NCBI GenBank assembly: GCA_035527715.1
Contig: DATKZY010000163.1
Location: forward strand, 1-9,835
DNA: 9,835 bases
Reading direction: 5' to 3'
Origin: DSUN01 sp035527715
GTDB lineage: Bacteria; Planctomycetota; PUPC01; DSUN01
Position 1 is the first letter of the stretch, and every line of letters begins with the position of its first letter. The notes under the pieces are model-generated. The model was not told where the DNA came from. It made no database searches and worked only from the letters and a program-made list of their open reading frames with translations. Below are positions 1-5,726 of this stretch, in pieces. The translations under genes and the position numbers were made by a program.

Positions 1-38
1 GCCCCGCTTCGGGGGCTGGGCCCTCTTGCGCCTACCAT

Positions 39-73
39 CCCACGGCTCCCAAAGCATCGCCGTGGGCTTTATT
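39..73 (+). terminator. Possible intrinsic terminator of an upstream gene
   Basis: An 8-bp perfect stem (CCCACGGC at 39-46, GCCGTGGG at 59-66) with a 12-nt loop is followed by CTTTATT. It would end a gene lying left of the window. The U-tract is weak and interrupted, so the call is tentative. Two further short hairpins flank it: 1-16 (GCCCC/GGGGC) and 79-93 (GCCTCC, loop TTC, GGAGGC). Nothing else is recognisable in 1-151. Confidence 0.4.
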
Positions 74-151
74 CCTCCGCCTCCTTCGGAGGCTCAGAAC
101 GCGGCCACCTGTCTCGAAGGAGACTACACGCACCCTTCTGCCGAGGTCGGC

Positions 152-180
152 TTGACACGGAGGGGCGAAGCGAATACGAT
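152..180 (+). promoter_or_regulatory. Sigma70-type promoter of the first lipoprotein gene
   Basis: TTGACA at 152-157 is a perfect -35 box. After a 17-bp spacer comes TACGAT at 175-180 as the -10 box. Transcription would start near 187, giving a leader of about 47 nt before the ATG at 234. The octamer CTTGACAC covering this -35 recurs at the GH51 promoter (5668-5675). Confidence 0.7.
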
Positions 181-233
181 GCTGCGTCAAAGGCAGGGGG
201 GGGGATGGCGAGCATTCTCCAAAGGAGGTGTGG

Positions 234-668
234 ATGAGCAAGCGACTATTGGCTCGTGGAGGCGGCGCGGCGATTGTCCTGGCCCTGGGGCTGGCGCTTC
301 TGGCCGGGTGCAGCCATCCCGCCAGCGTGGGCGACTACTTCGCGCACCGGGGCAACGACCTGGCGCAGATCGTGGACCTCGGGGTGACGTGGAGCTCGAA
401 GCCCTATGGCTCGGTCTACGCGTGCCTGCTCGGCTTCAGTTCGATCGGCGTGGGGCACGTGGACGGCCACTTCGCCGGCCTCGGCGGCGGCAAGGTGGGC
501 GTGTTCCGGCACTACCACAAGGTCTGCGGGCTGCTCCTGTGGACCTATGAGGAGCTGGGCTGGCGCGAATTCGACATCACGAAGCCCGAGACCCTGTACC
601 GCTGGCACAATGGCCCCATCGGCTACGTGAAGTACTTCGAGCGCAAGCCGGCCTACTGCCCTTCATGA
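234..668 (+). CDS. Lipoprotein, planctomycete-type, ended by an in-frame TGA
   Basis: I chose ATG 234 over the GTG at 228 because the AAAGGAGG ribosome site (221-228) then sits 5 nt upstream. The 144-residue product has a lipoprotein signal: positive residues MSKR, a hydrophobic stretch and a lipobox ending in LLAGC, so Cys26 would be lipidated. After the signal comes a Gly-rich region (about residues 29-100) including GDYFAHRGNDLAQIVDLG and VDGHFAGLGGGKVGVFRHY. This resembles small envelope lipoproteins of unknown function that I recall from Planctomycetota. The stop TGA at 666-668 interrupts protein-like sequence that continues in the same frame to 854, so the product may be truncated, or the TGA may be recoded. 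No enzymatic motif is visible. It has its own promoter and converges on the radical SAM gene. Family membership is from memory, not a search. Confidence 0.75.
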   Translation: MSKRLLARGGGAAIVLALGLALLAGCSHPASVGDYFAHRGNDLAQIVDLGVTWSSKPYGSVYACLLGFSSIGVGHVDGHFAGLGGGKVGVFRHYHKVCGLLLWTYEELGWREFDITKPETLYRWHNGPIGYVKYFERKPAYCPS

Positions 669-854
669 ACGAAGTATCTCCACGTAGGTTACGTGGGTGT
701 AGTGGCCAACGCGCGGTTCATGGAAATGTTCGACCTCCTCGGCGGGTTCTTCCTCCTCGACCTTTGCGGCGACGACGGCACCGGCGAGAGCCGCTGGCCC
801 TGGCAGGGTCCGGGCGCCAAGAACGAGTGCTATCGCCCCGATCTGCCGTTCTGA
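669..854 (+). pseudogene. In-frame continuation of the lipoprotein after TGA 666-668
   Basis: Directly after the TGA the same frame stays open for 61 codons, to TGA 852-854. The translation includes KYLHVGYVGVVANARF (675-719) and then FDLLGGFFLLDLCGDDG (729-779). The latter resembles the C-terminal end (LLDFLLGW...DIxGDD) of the lipoprotein family that the upstream half recalls. Most codons end in G or C, as in the neighbours, although 675-701 is more mixed. No ribosome site precedes a sensible internal start (ATG 720 is poor), so this is best read as the severed tail of one 206-codon gene at 234-854. It may be a pseudogene tail, the product of a base error, or the part downstream of a recoded UGA. 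TGA, like TAG, serves as an ordinary stop in other genes here. Confidence 0.6.
680..696 (+). other. SECIS-like hairpin just after the in-frame TGA
   Basis: A perfect 7-bp stem (CCACGTA at 680-686, TACGTGG at 690-696) encloses the loop GGT (687-689). The loop begins 18 nt after the UGA. As I recall the bacterial SECIS model, it has a small apical loop with a G in its first two positions, about 16-37 nt after the UGA, and this hairpin fits. The UGA codon also sits in a C-x-x-UGA context (Cys-Pro-Ser-UGA), a common setting for selenocysteine. Short GC-rich hairpins are frequent in this DNA, so chance is a real alternative. Confidence 0.3.
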
Positions 855-874
855 GGCGCGACGCCTCGCGTCGC
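853..874. repeat. Two overlapping, mutually exclusive short hairpins
   Basis: GAGGCG (853-858) pairs with CGCCTC (862-867) around CGA. Alternatively GCGACGC (858-864) pairs with GCGTCGC (868-874) around CTC. The two structures share bases and cannot form together. They start at the last base-pairs of the lipoprotein frame and lie just before the larger hairpin at 893-923. A role in transcript ending is possible but unproven. Confidence 0.4.
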
Positions 875-892
875 ATCCGGGCCGCTCATGCA

Positions 893-923
893 CCAGGGGG
901 CAGGCGTCGTGCCTGCCCCCTGG
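893..923. terminator. Strong hairpin between convergent genes, possible bidirectional terminator
   Basis: CCAGGGGGCAGGC (893-905) and GCCTGCCCCCTGG (911-923) form a perfect 13-bp stem with the 5-nt loop GTCGT. It lies between the plus-strand lipoprotein gene and the minus-strand radical SAM gene, 30 nt past the end of the latter. Neither side has a U-tract, so it is either a structure-only terminator or RNA stabiliser, or a REP-like intergenic repeat. Confidence 0.5.
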
Positions 924-952
924 CATGTTCTGGGCGCGGCCGCCGCGGCGGA

Positions 953-2503
953 CTACTTGGCCGCCGGCTGCGGCGCGGGGCCTTCCGGCTTCTCCGCCGG
1001 CCGGTTGTAGTAGTCGGCCAGCTCCTTGAGGATCTGCTTGTTGTACATCCGCCACGAGCACACGGGCACGTAGTGGAACCGCCCGTCGGGCGGGTCGAAG
1101 TACACGTGCACGCTCGGGCAGCGCTCGAGCCGCTCGGTCTCCACGATCGGGTCGTCCTCGAGCGGCAGGATGATCACGCGCAGGGCGTCGTGCACGGTCA
1201 TGTGCTTGCGGCGTGTCTTGCTGAAGTTGCCGAACGGGGCGCGCAGGAGCGTGGCCAGGATGTGGTAGAGCTTGCCGACGCCCTTGCCCTTGAAGGCTTG
1301 GCCGATCGCCACGTGCCGCCGCACCGTGCGCCAGATGCCCACGAGGCCAGCCAGCTTCATCAGACCCAGCGCCCTGCCCAGCCGCCCCAGGGCGCTCTTC
1401 CCCCACCGCTCCTCGCGGGCCAGCAGCCGCTTCTCCAGCGCCAGGAACGCCTCGGCCAGCTTCGGCAGCGAGGTCTTCAGATAGCGGTCCACGGGCACGT
1501 ACTTCGCGCCGTCCGAGATGAGCAGGTAGAAGCTCTCGCAGTTCGGGTGCGTGCCGTAGTAGGGCAGCGCCTCGCGCCCGAACAGCCGCGCGATGGCCTG
1601 GAAGTGCGATGCCGTGCCCAGCGGGATGAACTTCACGTCCGTGCCCGGGAAGCAGTCGGCCAGCAGCCGCTCCACGTCCTCCGTCGTCATCCGGTCGGGC
1701 AGGTAATCGAACTCCGTGCCCTTCCAGGTCTGGACGAGCGGCATGAGGTAGATGCCGTGGAGGATGTGGCGCTGGCCGTGGCAGAACTCGAGGATTTCCG
1801 GCACTTCCTTGTCGTTCAACCCCCAGGCGAGGCAGGTGACGTAGCTCACGCGGGCGCGGGGGAGCTTCTTGAGGTTCTCGACGGCCTGGAGCTTCTTCTC
1901 GAGCACCTTCGCGCTGCCGCGGAGCTGCTTGTAACAGGTCGGCTTGCTGCCGTCGTACGAGACGAGCAGGTGGGCGCGGCTCGCCACGATCTTGCGGCAA
2001 TACTCGGGGTCCGCCAGCCGCAGGCCGTTGGTGAGCACGCGCGTGCGCAGGTCGTACTTCCGCGCCAGCTCGACGATCTCGGGCAGGTCCTCCCGCACCG
2101 TCGGCTCGCCGCCGAACAGCGCCACCGTGGGCAGCGGCGTGAACTTCGCCAGGTGCTGGAAAATCTTCTCGAAGTGCTCCAGAGGCGGGTCGAATGCGAA
2201 GCCGTGCGAGAACACGCCGTCCGCGCACATCGGGCAGTTCAGGTTGCAGCGATTGGTCACGTCCACGAACGCATAGGTCGGCGCCCGGTGGTGCGCGCAG
2301 TCCACACACGTGACCTGGCAGCCCTCGTAGGCGAAGCCGGGGTCGAGGTTCCGCTTGATGAAGTGCCGCTCGGCGTCGGACGACAGAAACGTCTCGTTCG
2401 GCCCGCACTTCGGGCAGTCTTTCACGAGGTAGACCTTGCCCTCGCGTGTCGCCCGCTCCGTGGGCACTAGGTCGCCGCACTTGGTGCAGTAGGACTTGTT
2501 CAC
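953..2503 (-). CDS. Radical SAM protein of the MJ0619/tetraether synthase (Tes)-like family
   Basis: The start is GTG at 2503: an AGGAGAGG ribosome site lies 8 nt upstream, and the promoter at 2550-2578 lies inside the longer reading frame, ruling out the ATG near 2644. The 516-residue protein has two CxxC knuckles (C6/C9, C30/C33), as in a rubredoxin-like site, and a second cluster set (C62, C66, C69). The radical SAM motif CNLNCPMC (C86, C90, C93) and GGEPT (131-135) follow. The C-terminal part keeps a Cys (C462) and then DPPDGRFHYVPVC (C482), like the PDGRIIPFC end that I recall in MJ0619-type proteins. Family members join lipid tails (archaeal Tes, bacterial membrane-spanning lipid synthases) or methylate pterins. 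The substrate here cannot be read from sequence. Two tandem promoters suggest a single-gene transcript. The family call rests on motif layout and is fairly sure; lipid chemistry is inference. Confidence 0.85.
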   Translation of the reverse strand: MNKSYCTKCGDLVPTERATREGKVYLVKDCPKCGPNETFLSSDAERHFIKRNLDPGFAYEGCQVTCVDCAHHRAPTYAFVDVTNRCNLNCPMCADGVFSHGFAFDPPLEHFEKIFQHLAKFTPLPTVALFGGEPTVREDLPEIVELARKYDLRTRVLTNGLRLADPEYCRKIVASRAHLLVSYDGSKPTCYKQLRGSAKVLEKKLQAVENLKKLPRARVSYVTCLAWGLNDKEVPEILEFCHGQRHILHGIYLMPLVQTWKGTEFDYLPDRMTTEDVERLLADCFPGTDVKFIPLGTASHFQAIARLFGREALPYYGTHPNCESFYLLISDGAKYVPVDRYLKTSLPKLAEAFLALEKRLLAREERWGKSALGRLGRALGLMKLAGLVGIWRTVRRHVAIGQAFKGKGVGKLYHILATLLRAPFGNFSKTRRKHMTVHDALRVIILPLEDDPIVETERLERCPSVHVYFDPPDGRFHYVPVCSWRMYNKQILKELADYYNRPAEKPEGPAPQPAAK

Positions 2504-2549
2504 CTTCGATGCCTCTCCTGGCCCGGAAGCCACAATCAGCCAGCCCTGT

Positions 2550-2578
2550 ATTGTACTCACCGCCCGTGACTCGGTCAA
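2550..2578 (-). promoter_or_regulatory. Proximal promoter of the radical SAM gene
   Basis: On the minus strand TTGACC (2573-2578) is followed after 17 bp by TACAAT (2550-2555). Transcription would start near 2543, leaving a leader of about 40 nt to the GTG at 2503. This site lies within the longer open frame and so supports the shorter start. Confidence 0.65.
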
Positions 2579-2620
2579 GGATCGCCTCGGGGCGCAGAAT
2601 CCCGACTTAGTTGGTTGAGT

Positions 2621-2649
2621 ATTGTAGCATGGCCCTGCCGCCATGTCAA
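2621..2649 (-). promoter_or_regulatory. Distal promoter upstream of the radical SAM gene
   Basis: On the minus strand a perfect TTGACA (2644-2649) is followed after 17 bp by TACAAT (2621-2626), the best consensus match in the window. It lies 71 bp upstream of the proximal promoter and points the same way. Both -10 boxes are followed by AC (TACAATAC). Its -35 overlaps the start codon of the plus-strand remnant at 2643. Confidence 0.7.
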
Positions 2650-2816
2650 ACGCAGCGCTTCAGTGCCTCTCGCGCGACGGGCCGCTCCGCCAAGGCCCGA
2701 ACACCGTTGTGCTCAAGCTCGCGAGCGAGATCGGCACGGCCTACGGCGGCTGGGCCTTCGCCTTCCAGGCCGCCGCGCCCGATGGCGTCCTCCTCCTGCC
2801 CGAGGCCGTTTCGTAA
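2643..2816 (+). pseudogene. 57-codon remnant, C-terminal end of a beta-sandwich-type domain
   Basis: A short open frame runs from ATG 2643 to TAA 2814-2816. Its middle, GPLRQGPNTVVLKLASE and then GGWAFAFQAAAPDG, follows a pattern I know from the end of sugar-binding or jelly-roll domains in large planctomycete secreted enzymes (L-x-x-G-x-N-T-V-L-V-K-V, then W-x-F-x-F-R-x-x-x-x-D-G). The codons use G and C at third positions like real genes. There is no ribosome site, the same frame has a TAG at 2625-2627, and a strong opposing promoter overlaps the ATG. I therefore read it as the 3' stub of a larger lost gene rather than a working small gene. A genuine 57-residue protein is the alternative. 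Confidence 0.45.
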
Positions 2817-2835
2817 GTTGTGCCAGGCACGGTCT

Positions 2836-4092
2836 TCATTCCGCGGCATGCCCTTTCCAGATCGCCTTGATGGTTCTCTCCTGGCTGAATCCATCGGGCG
2901 AGGCCTCGCTGCGGGTGTTCGCCCGATACCAGCTCAGCCTGCCCTTCGTGCCTTTCAGCGGCTCGGAGAGACATACCAGCCCCGGCATCTGGAGCCATCC
3001 GCTCGGGTCGTTCTTGCGGAGCCAGTCCCAGGCATAGCGCAACCAGGCGTTGCGGTAGTCTTCCTCCTGGCGCGCGAACCAGTCAATCTCGCATGATCCC
3101 CAGGCATAGGGGAACCCGACGTGCTGGCCTGCCTTGCCGGTGGCGTAGCCGTTGTCGAATTGGATGTAATATGGCAGGTGGTCGCATTTCCAGCCGCTGG
3201 GCGTCACCCCTCCCGCACTCCTGCCGAAGATCGTGTCGCCGTAGCCCGCTCGCAGCACGCATTTCTCGGGCGACCCCACCACGTCCACGGGTCTCAACTG
3301 CATTTGGTGCATGTCGAGCAGCAGCCTGCCGTTCTCCACGATGCCGGGCGAATGCTGCGAGTTGAGCAGGATGAGATGCCGGCGCGCGTTGGCTTTCGCG
3401 TAGCGCCGCAGCCTCCCCAGGACATCGAACCAGTGGGCATGGCCGGGATCCTTGCGATCCATGTGCCCAATCATGCCCAGATGAATGACCTCGTAGCCGC
3501 AATCGAGGTATCGGCGGCAGCAGTAGTAGAACCACAGCCGCGTCTCCATCTTGCTGATGTCGGGCGGCAGGCACCCGTGGCCGTGGCCACGGTATCCGTC
3601 GTCGTAGATCATCTTGCGGTGATCGAAGTTCCGATTCTCCGGCTTCAGCCCGAACTCGGCGAAGACCCACGCGGGAATGGGGATGGTGTCCATGCCGGCG
3701 GATACGGTCTCGAAGACCCCGGCCTCCAGAAGCATCTCCGGGTCTTCCTTGTGGAGCATCTGGGCCAGCTCACGTGCCTTGCTGAAATGCGTCTCGATGT
3801 CGACCTCTACGTCGCCCTCCCACCAGATGAGCGCCACCCGTCCAATGAACTTGGCGCCAACATTCTTGATCATGCGGACGTCTTCGGCGAGCTGGGTGCT
3901 GCCAGACAAGCCGAGCATGTTCAGCGATCGGGCCAGGTAGCTCTCCAGAACCTCGCGCGAGATCGTGCCGTCGAAGTGATACCGGGAAGGCTTCTCAGCC
4001 GCTGCGCTCTCAAGACCGCCCACGATGCCTCCTAGCGCCAGCACTGCCGGCAACACGACCGAACGCTTCCACTCTCTGGTCAATGCTTGCAT
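2836..4092 (-). CDS. Exported protein of unknown function, possibly a glycosidase-like fold
   Basis: ATG 4092 is chosen because AAAGGA lies 6 nt upstream and a clean Sec signal follows: MQALTREWKR, a hydrophobic stretch to about residue 27, then a likely cut after ESAAA (residue 32 or so). The mature protein starts KPSRYHFDGTISREVLESYL. Recognisable blocks are NVGAKFIGR (77-85), DPEMLLEAGVFE (117-128), ETRLWFYY (183-190), HARRHLILLNS-like ANARRHLILLNS (234-245), GRSAGGVTPSGWKCDHLPYY (290-309) and GWLQMPG (365-371). I recall this block order from uncharacterised secreted proteins of Planctomycetota and Verrucomicrobiota, often near carbohydrate genes. Repeated Trp, Asp and Glu residues suggest a sugar-binding TIM barrel, but I cannot name catalytic residues. 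It follows GH4 after 113 bp on the same strand and probably shares its transcript. It uses A- and T-ending codons somewhat more than its neighbours. A short hairpin (GTGCC-A-GGCAC, 2820-2830) follows its stop. Confidence 0.7.
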   Translation of the reverse strand: MQALTREWKRSVVLPAVLALGGIVGGLESAAAEKPSRYHFDGTISREVLESYLARSLNMLGLSGSTQLAEDVRMIKNVGAKFIGRVALIWWEGDVEVDIETHFSKARELAQMLHKEDPEMLLEAGVFETVSAGMDTIPIPAWVFAEFGLKPENRNFDHRKMIYDDGYRGHGHGCLPPDISKMETRLWFYYCCRRYLDCGYEVIHLGMIGHMDRKDPGHAHWFDVLGRLRRYAKANARRHLILLNSQHSPGIVENGRLLLDMHQMQLRPVDVVGSPEKCVLRAGYGDTIFGRSAGGVTPSGWKCDHLPYYIQFDNGYATGKAGQHVGFPYAWGSCEIDWFARQEEDYRNAWLRYAWDWLRKNDPSGWLQMPGLVCLSEPLKGTKGRLSWYRANTRSEASPDGFSQERTIKAIWKGHAAE

Positions 4093-4127
4093 CAGCGATC
4101 CTTTCCCCCTGTTTTCCGTAAGGTTCC

Positions 4128-4147
4128 CATCTTGCGCCCCCAAGATG
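4128..4147. promoter_or_regulatory. Inverted repeat upstream of the exported protein gene
   Basis: CATCTTG (4128-4134) and CAAGATG (4141-4147) are perfect inverted 7-mers with a 6-nt CGCCCC spacer. The site lies 35 nt upstream of ATG 4092, in the gap after GH4. Its form suits a dimeric regulator site or a leader hairpin. I see no convincing promoter boxes in the same gap, so it may instead act on the read-through transcript. Confidence 0.35.
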
Positions 4148-4205
4148 TTCGAGGACTCGCAGGCGGCGCTCTCCGGCAGAAGAAGGACGGAATAGGGCGC
4201 GGCTG

Positions 4206-5567
4206 CTATCTCCTGAATTGCGGCAGGTGCTCGGCGTGGGCGGCGAGGAGGTCGGCGGCCAGGAGCTGGGCCTTGGCGAGCGAGCCGACCGAGCCCTCGG
4301 CGACGAGGGCCTGGATGAAGAGGCCGCGGTCGCCCTTGAGCGCGGCGTCCACGATGGTTTCGATGACGGCGATGCGGCTGGCGAGGGTCGCGGCGAGGCC
4401 GCTGGGCAACTCGCCCAGGCCGATCGGCCGCAGGCCACTGGCGTCGGCGATGGCGGGACTCTCCAGGATGGCCTCGGGCGGCAGGTTGGTGACCTGGCCG
4501 CGATTGGGGAGATTCGCCGAGTAGATGCGGCCGGCATCGGTGTCCACGCTGTCAATGATGCTGATGACCTGCTCGTGCTCGCCGCCGCCGGAGCCGAGAT
4601 AGGCGTCGGGCAGCGGCTCCTGGCCGAGGGCGACGCGGCGCATCTGCTCGTAGGCGCGGTCGCCACGCTCGATGGTATCCTCCATGCTGAACACGTCCAC
4701 GCCGAGGGTCTTCCCATAGTAGGCGCCGCCGCGGGTGAGCTGGGGGAAGAACTCGATAGCGTGGCGGTCGAGCACGGCGGGGAAGGCGCCGAAGAGGGCG
4801 AACAGGTGCCAGGAGAAGGGGTTGTCAATCTTCGCGAGCGCCTCGGGGCCGTCGCCGAGCGCGGCGAAGGCGTCGAGCAGGCGGTCGGGCTCGGCGCCGA
4901 GCCGTTTCGCGACCTCGGCCCGAACGGCGGGCCAGGCGTCGCGTCCCTTGTGGCGGAACTCGGTGAACCAGGTCATGTGGTTGAGGCCGACCGCCGTGTA
5001 CGTGACCTCCTTGAAGGGCACCTTGAGGAAGCCGGCCAGGTACTGTGCGACGCCGAGGACGCCGTGGCAGAGGCCGACGACGTTGGCCCCCGTGGCCTTG
5101 CGAATGGCGCGGCACACGGCCGTCATGGGGTTGCCGTAGTTGAAGAAGAGGGCCTGGGGGCACAGGTCGAGCACGTCCTTCGCCACGGCCACCATCGCGG
5201 GAATCATGCGGAGCGCGCGGGAGAGTCCGCCCGGCATGGCCGTGTCGCCGACGGGCTGGAAGACGCCGTGCTTGCGGGGGATCGTGATGTCGTTGGCCCA
5301 GGCTCGGCGGCCGCCGACGCCGACGGTGCAGATCACTGCGTGCGCGCCGGGCAACAGGTCGCGGCGGTCGAGCGATGCGGCGATGCGGACGGGCGCGCCC
5401 TTGGCCGCGACCATCTTCGCCACGAGCTTCTCCGCCACGTCGAGCGCCTCGGGACGGATGTCCACCAGCCCCAGCTCGACCTCCTTGCCCGTGCGGATGA
5501 TGTCGGCCACGAGGCCGCGGGTGAACGACACGCTGCCGGCGCCGATGAGGACGTACTTCGACGACAT
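4206..5567 (-). CDS. GH4 family NAD-dependent glycosidase, CHG subgroup (alpha-glucuronidase/galacturonidase-like)
   Basis: ATG 5567 follows GAAGGAGG by 5 nt; the longer frame reaches into the promoter, so it is rejected. The 453-residue protein has the usual GH4 length. It begins with a Rossmann motif for NAD (GAGSVSF, residues 10-16), then DIRPE (36-40), NYGNPM (143-148), CHGV (167-170), GLNHMTW (194-200) and NLPNRGQVTNLPP (352-364). In GH4, the Cys of the CHx motif and the His of NHM bind Mn2+, and NAD takes part in a redox-elimination mechanism. CHG rather than CHS, CNV or CDM points to the uronic-acid subgroup (alpha-glucuronidase or galacturonidase) and away from phospho-sugar enzymes. 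There is no signal peptide, so it acts in the cytoplasm on imported oligosaccharides. It is divergent from GH51 and probably leads an operon with the exported protein. Exact substrate is inferred. Confidence 0.9.
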   Translation of the reverse strand: MSSKYVLIGAGSVSFTRGLVADIIRTGKEVELGLVDIRPEALDVAEKLVAKMVAAKGAPVRIAASLDRRDLLPGAHAVICTVGVGGRRAWANDITIPRKHGVFQPVGDTAMPGGLSRALRMIPAMVAVAKDVLDLCPQALFFNYGNPMTAVCRAIRKATGANVVGLCHGVLGVAQYLAGFLKVPFKEVTYTAVGLNHMTWFTEFRHKGRDAWPAVRAEVAKRLGAEPDRLLDAFAALGDGPEALAKIDNPFSWHLFALFGAFPAVLDRHAIEFFPQLTRGGAYYGKTLGVDVFSMEDTIERGDRAYEQMRRVALGQEPLPDAYLGSGGGEHEQVISIIDSVDTDAGRIYSANLPNRGQVTNLPPEAILESPAIADASGLRPIGLGELPSGLAATLASRIAVIETIVDAALKGDRGLFIQALVAEGSVGSLAKAQLLAADLLAAHAEHLPQFRR

Positions 5568-5589
5568 GGGTGCCTCCTTCTCCCGTTTA

Positions 5590-5621
5590 CCCTCCCGCGG
5601 GCGCCGAAGCCCGCGGGAGGG
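5590..5621 (-). promoter_or_regulatory. 13-bp perfect hairpin in the GH4 leader
   Basis: CCCTCCCGCGGGC (5590-5602) and GCCCGCGGGAGGG (5609-5621) pair perfectly around a 6-nt loop. On the minus strand it lies between the predicted transcription start (about 5628) and the GH4 ribosome site, starting about 7 nt into the message. It has no U-tract after it. It could protect the 5' end, act as an attenuator, or sense a regulator; the sequence does not decide. Confidence 0.5.
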
Positions 5622-5634
5622 AGGATGAGTGAGT

Positions 5635-5663
5635 ATTGGAACCTTCGGGAGGGATTGTGTCAA
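5635..5663 (-). promoter_or_regulatory. Candidate promoter of GH4, divergent
   Basis: On the minus strand a perfect TTGACA (5658-5663) is followed after 17 bp by TCCAAT (5635-5640). The -10 box is the weaker half (4 of 6 matches). The start near 5628 leaves a leader of about 60 nt that holds the hairpin at 5590-5621. Confidence 0.5.
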
Positions 5664-5675
5664 GTGCCTTGACAC
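5657..5675. promoter_or_regulatory. Palindrome made of two back-to-back -35 boxes
   Basis: GTGTCAAG (5657-5664) and CTTGACAC (5668-5675) are a perfect 8-bp inverted repeat with spacer TGC. Each arm contains one TTGACA: the left arm is the -35 of the GH4 promoter, the right arm that of GH51. A dimeric regulator bound here would cover both -35 boxes, so the site is a candidate shared operator. It could also simply be two good -35 boxes placed side by side. Confidence 0.55.
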
Positions 5676-5697
5676 GCCGGCATGGCGCCTCTATAGT
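5669..5697 (+). promoter_or_regulatory. Promoter of the GH51 arabinofuranosidase gene
   Basis: A perfect TTGACA (5669-5674) and TATAGT (5692-5697) are separated by 17 bp. Transcription would begin near 5704, about 23 nt before ATG 5727. This rules out the TTG at 5697 as a start codon, since it would be upstream of the message. Confidence 0.75.
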
Positions 5698-5726
5698 TGC
5701 GTGCATCACTCTTGAGGAGGCCCGAC

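Noticed and set aside
26..550. A 174-codon plus-strand frame over the first lipoprotein
   Set aside because: It crosses the promoter and ribosome site of the lipoprotein gene and gives Arg-rich sequence without features.
720..854. A separate small gene starting at ATG 720
   Set aside because: There is no ribosome site, and the protein-like sequence extends further upstream in frame with the lipoprotein gene, so it is better read as that gene's tail.
663..2480. Long open frames of about 600 codons on both strands over the radical SAM gene
   Set aside because: They are Arg/Ala/Pro-rich translations without domains. The radical SAM frame has all the motifs and proper start signals, and long overlapping frames are expected in GC-rich DNA.
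2504..2644. A 47-residue N-terminal extension of the radical SAM protein
   Set aside because: The extension would span two promoters, and a good ribosome site precedes GTG 2503, where the family's first CxxC begins shortly after.
4218..5672. A 484-codon plus-strand frame opposite GH4
   Set aside because: It gives low-complexity Val/Glu/Ala-rich sequence with no motif and mirrors the GC-rich codons of GH4.
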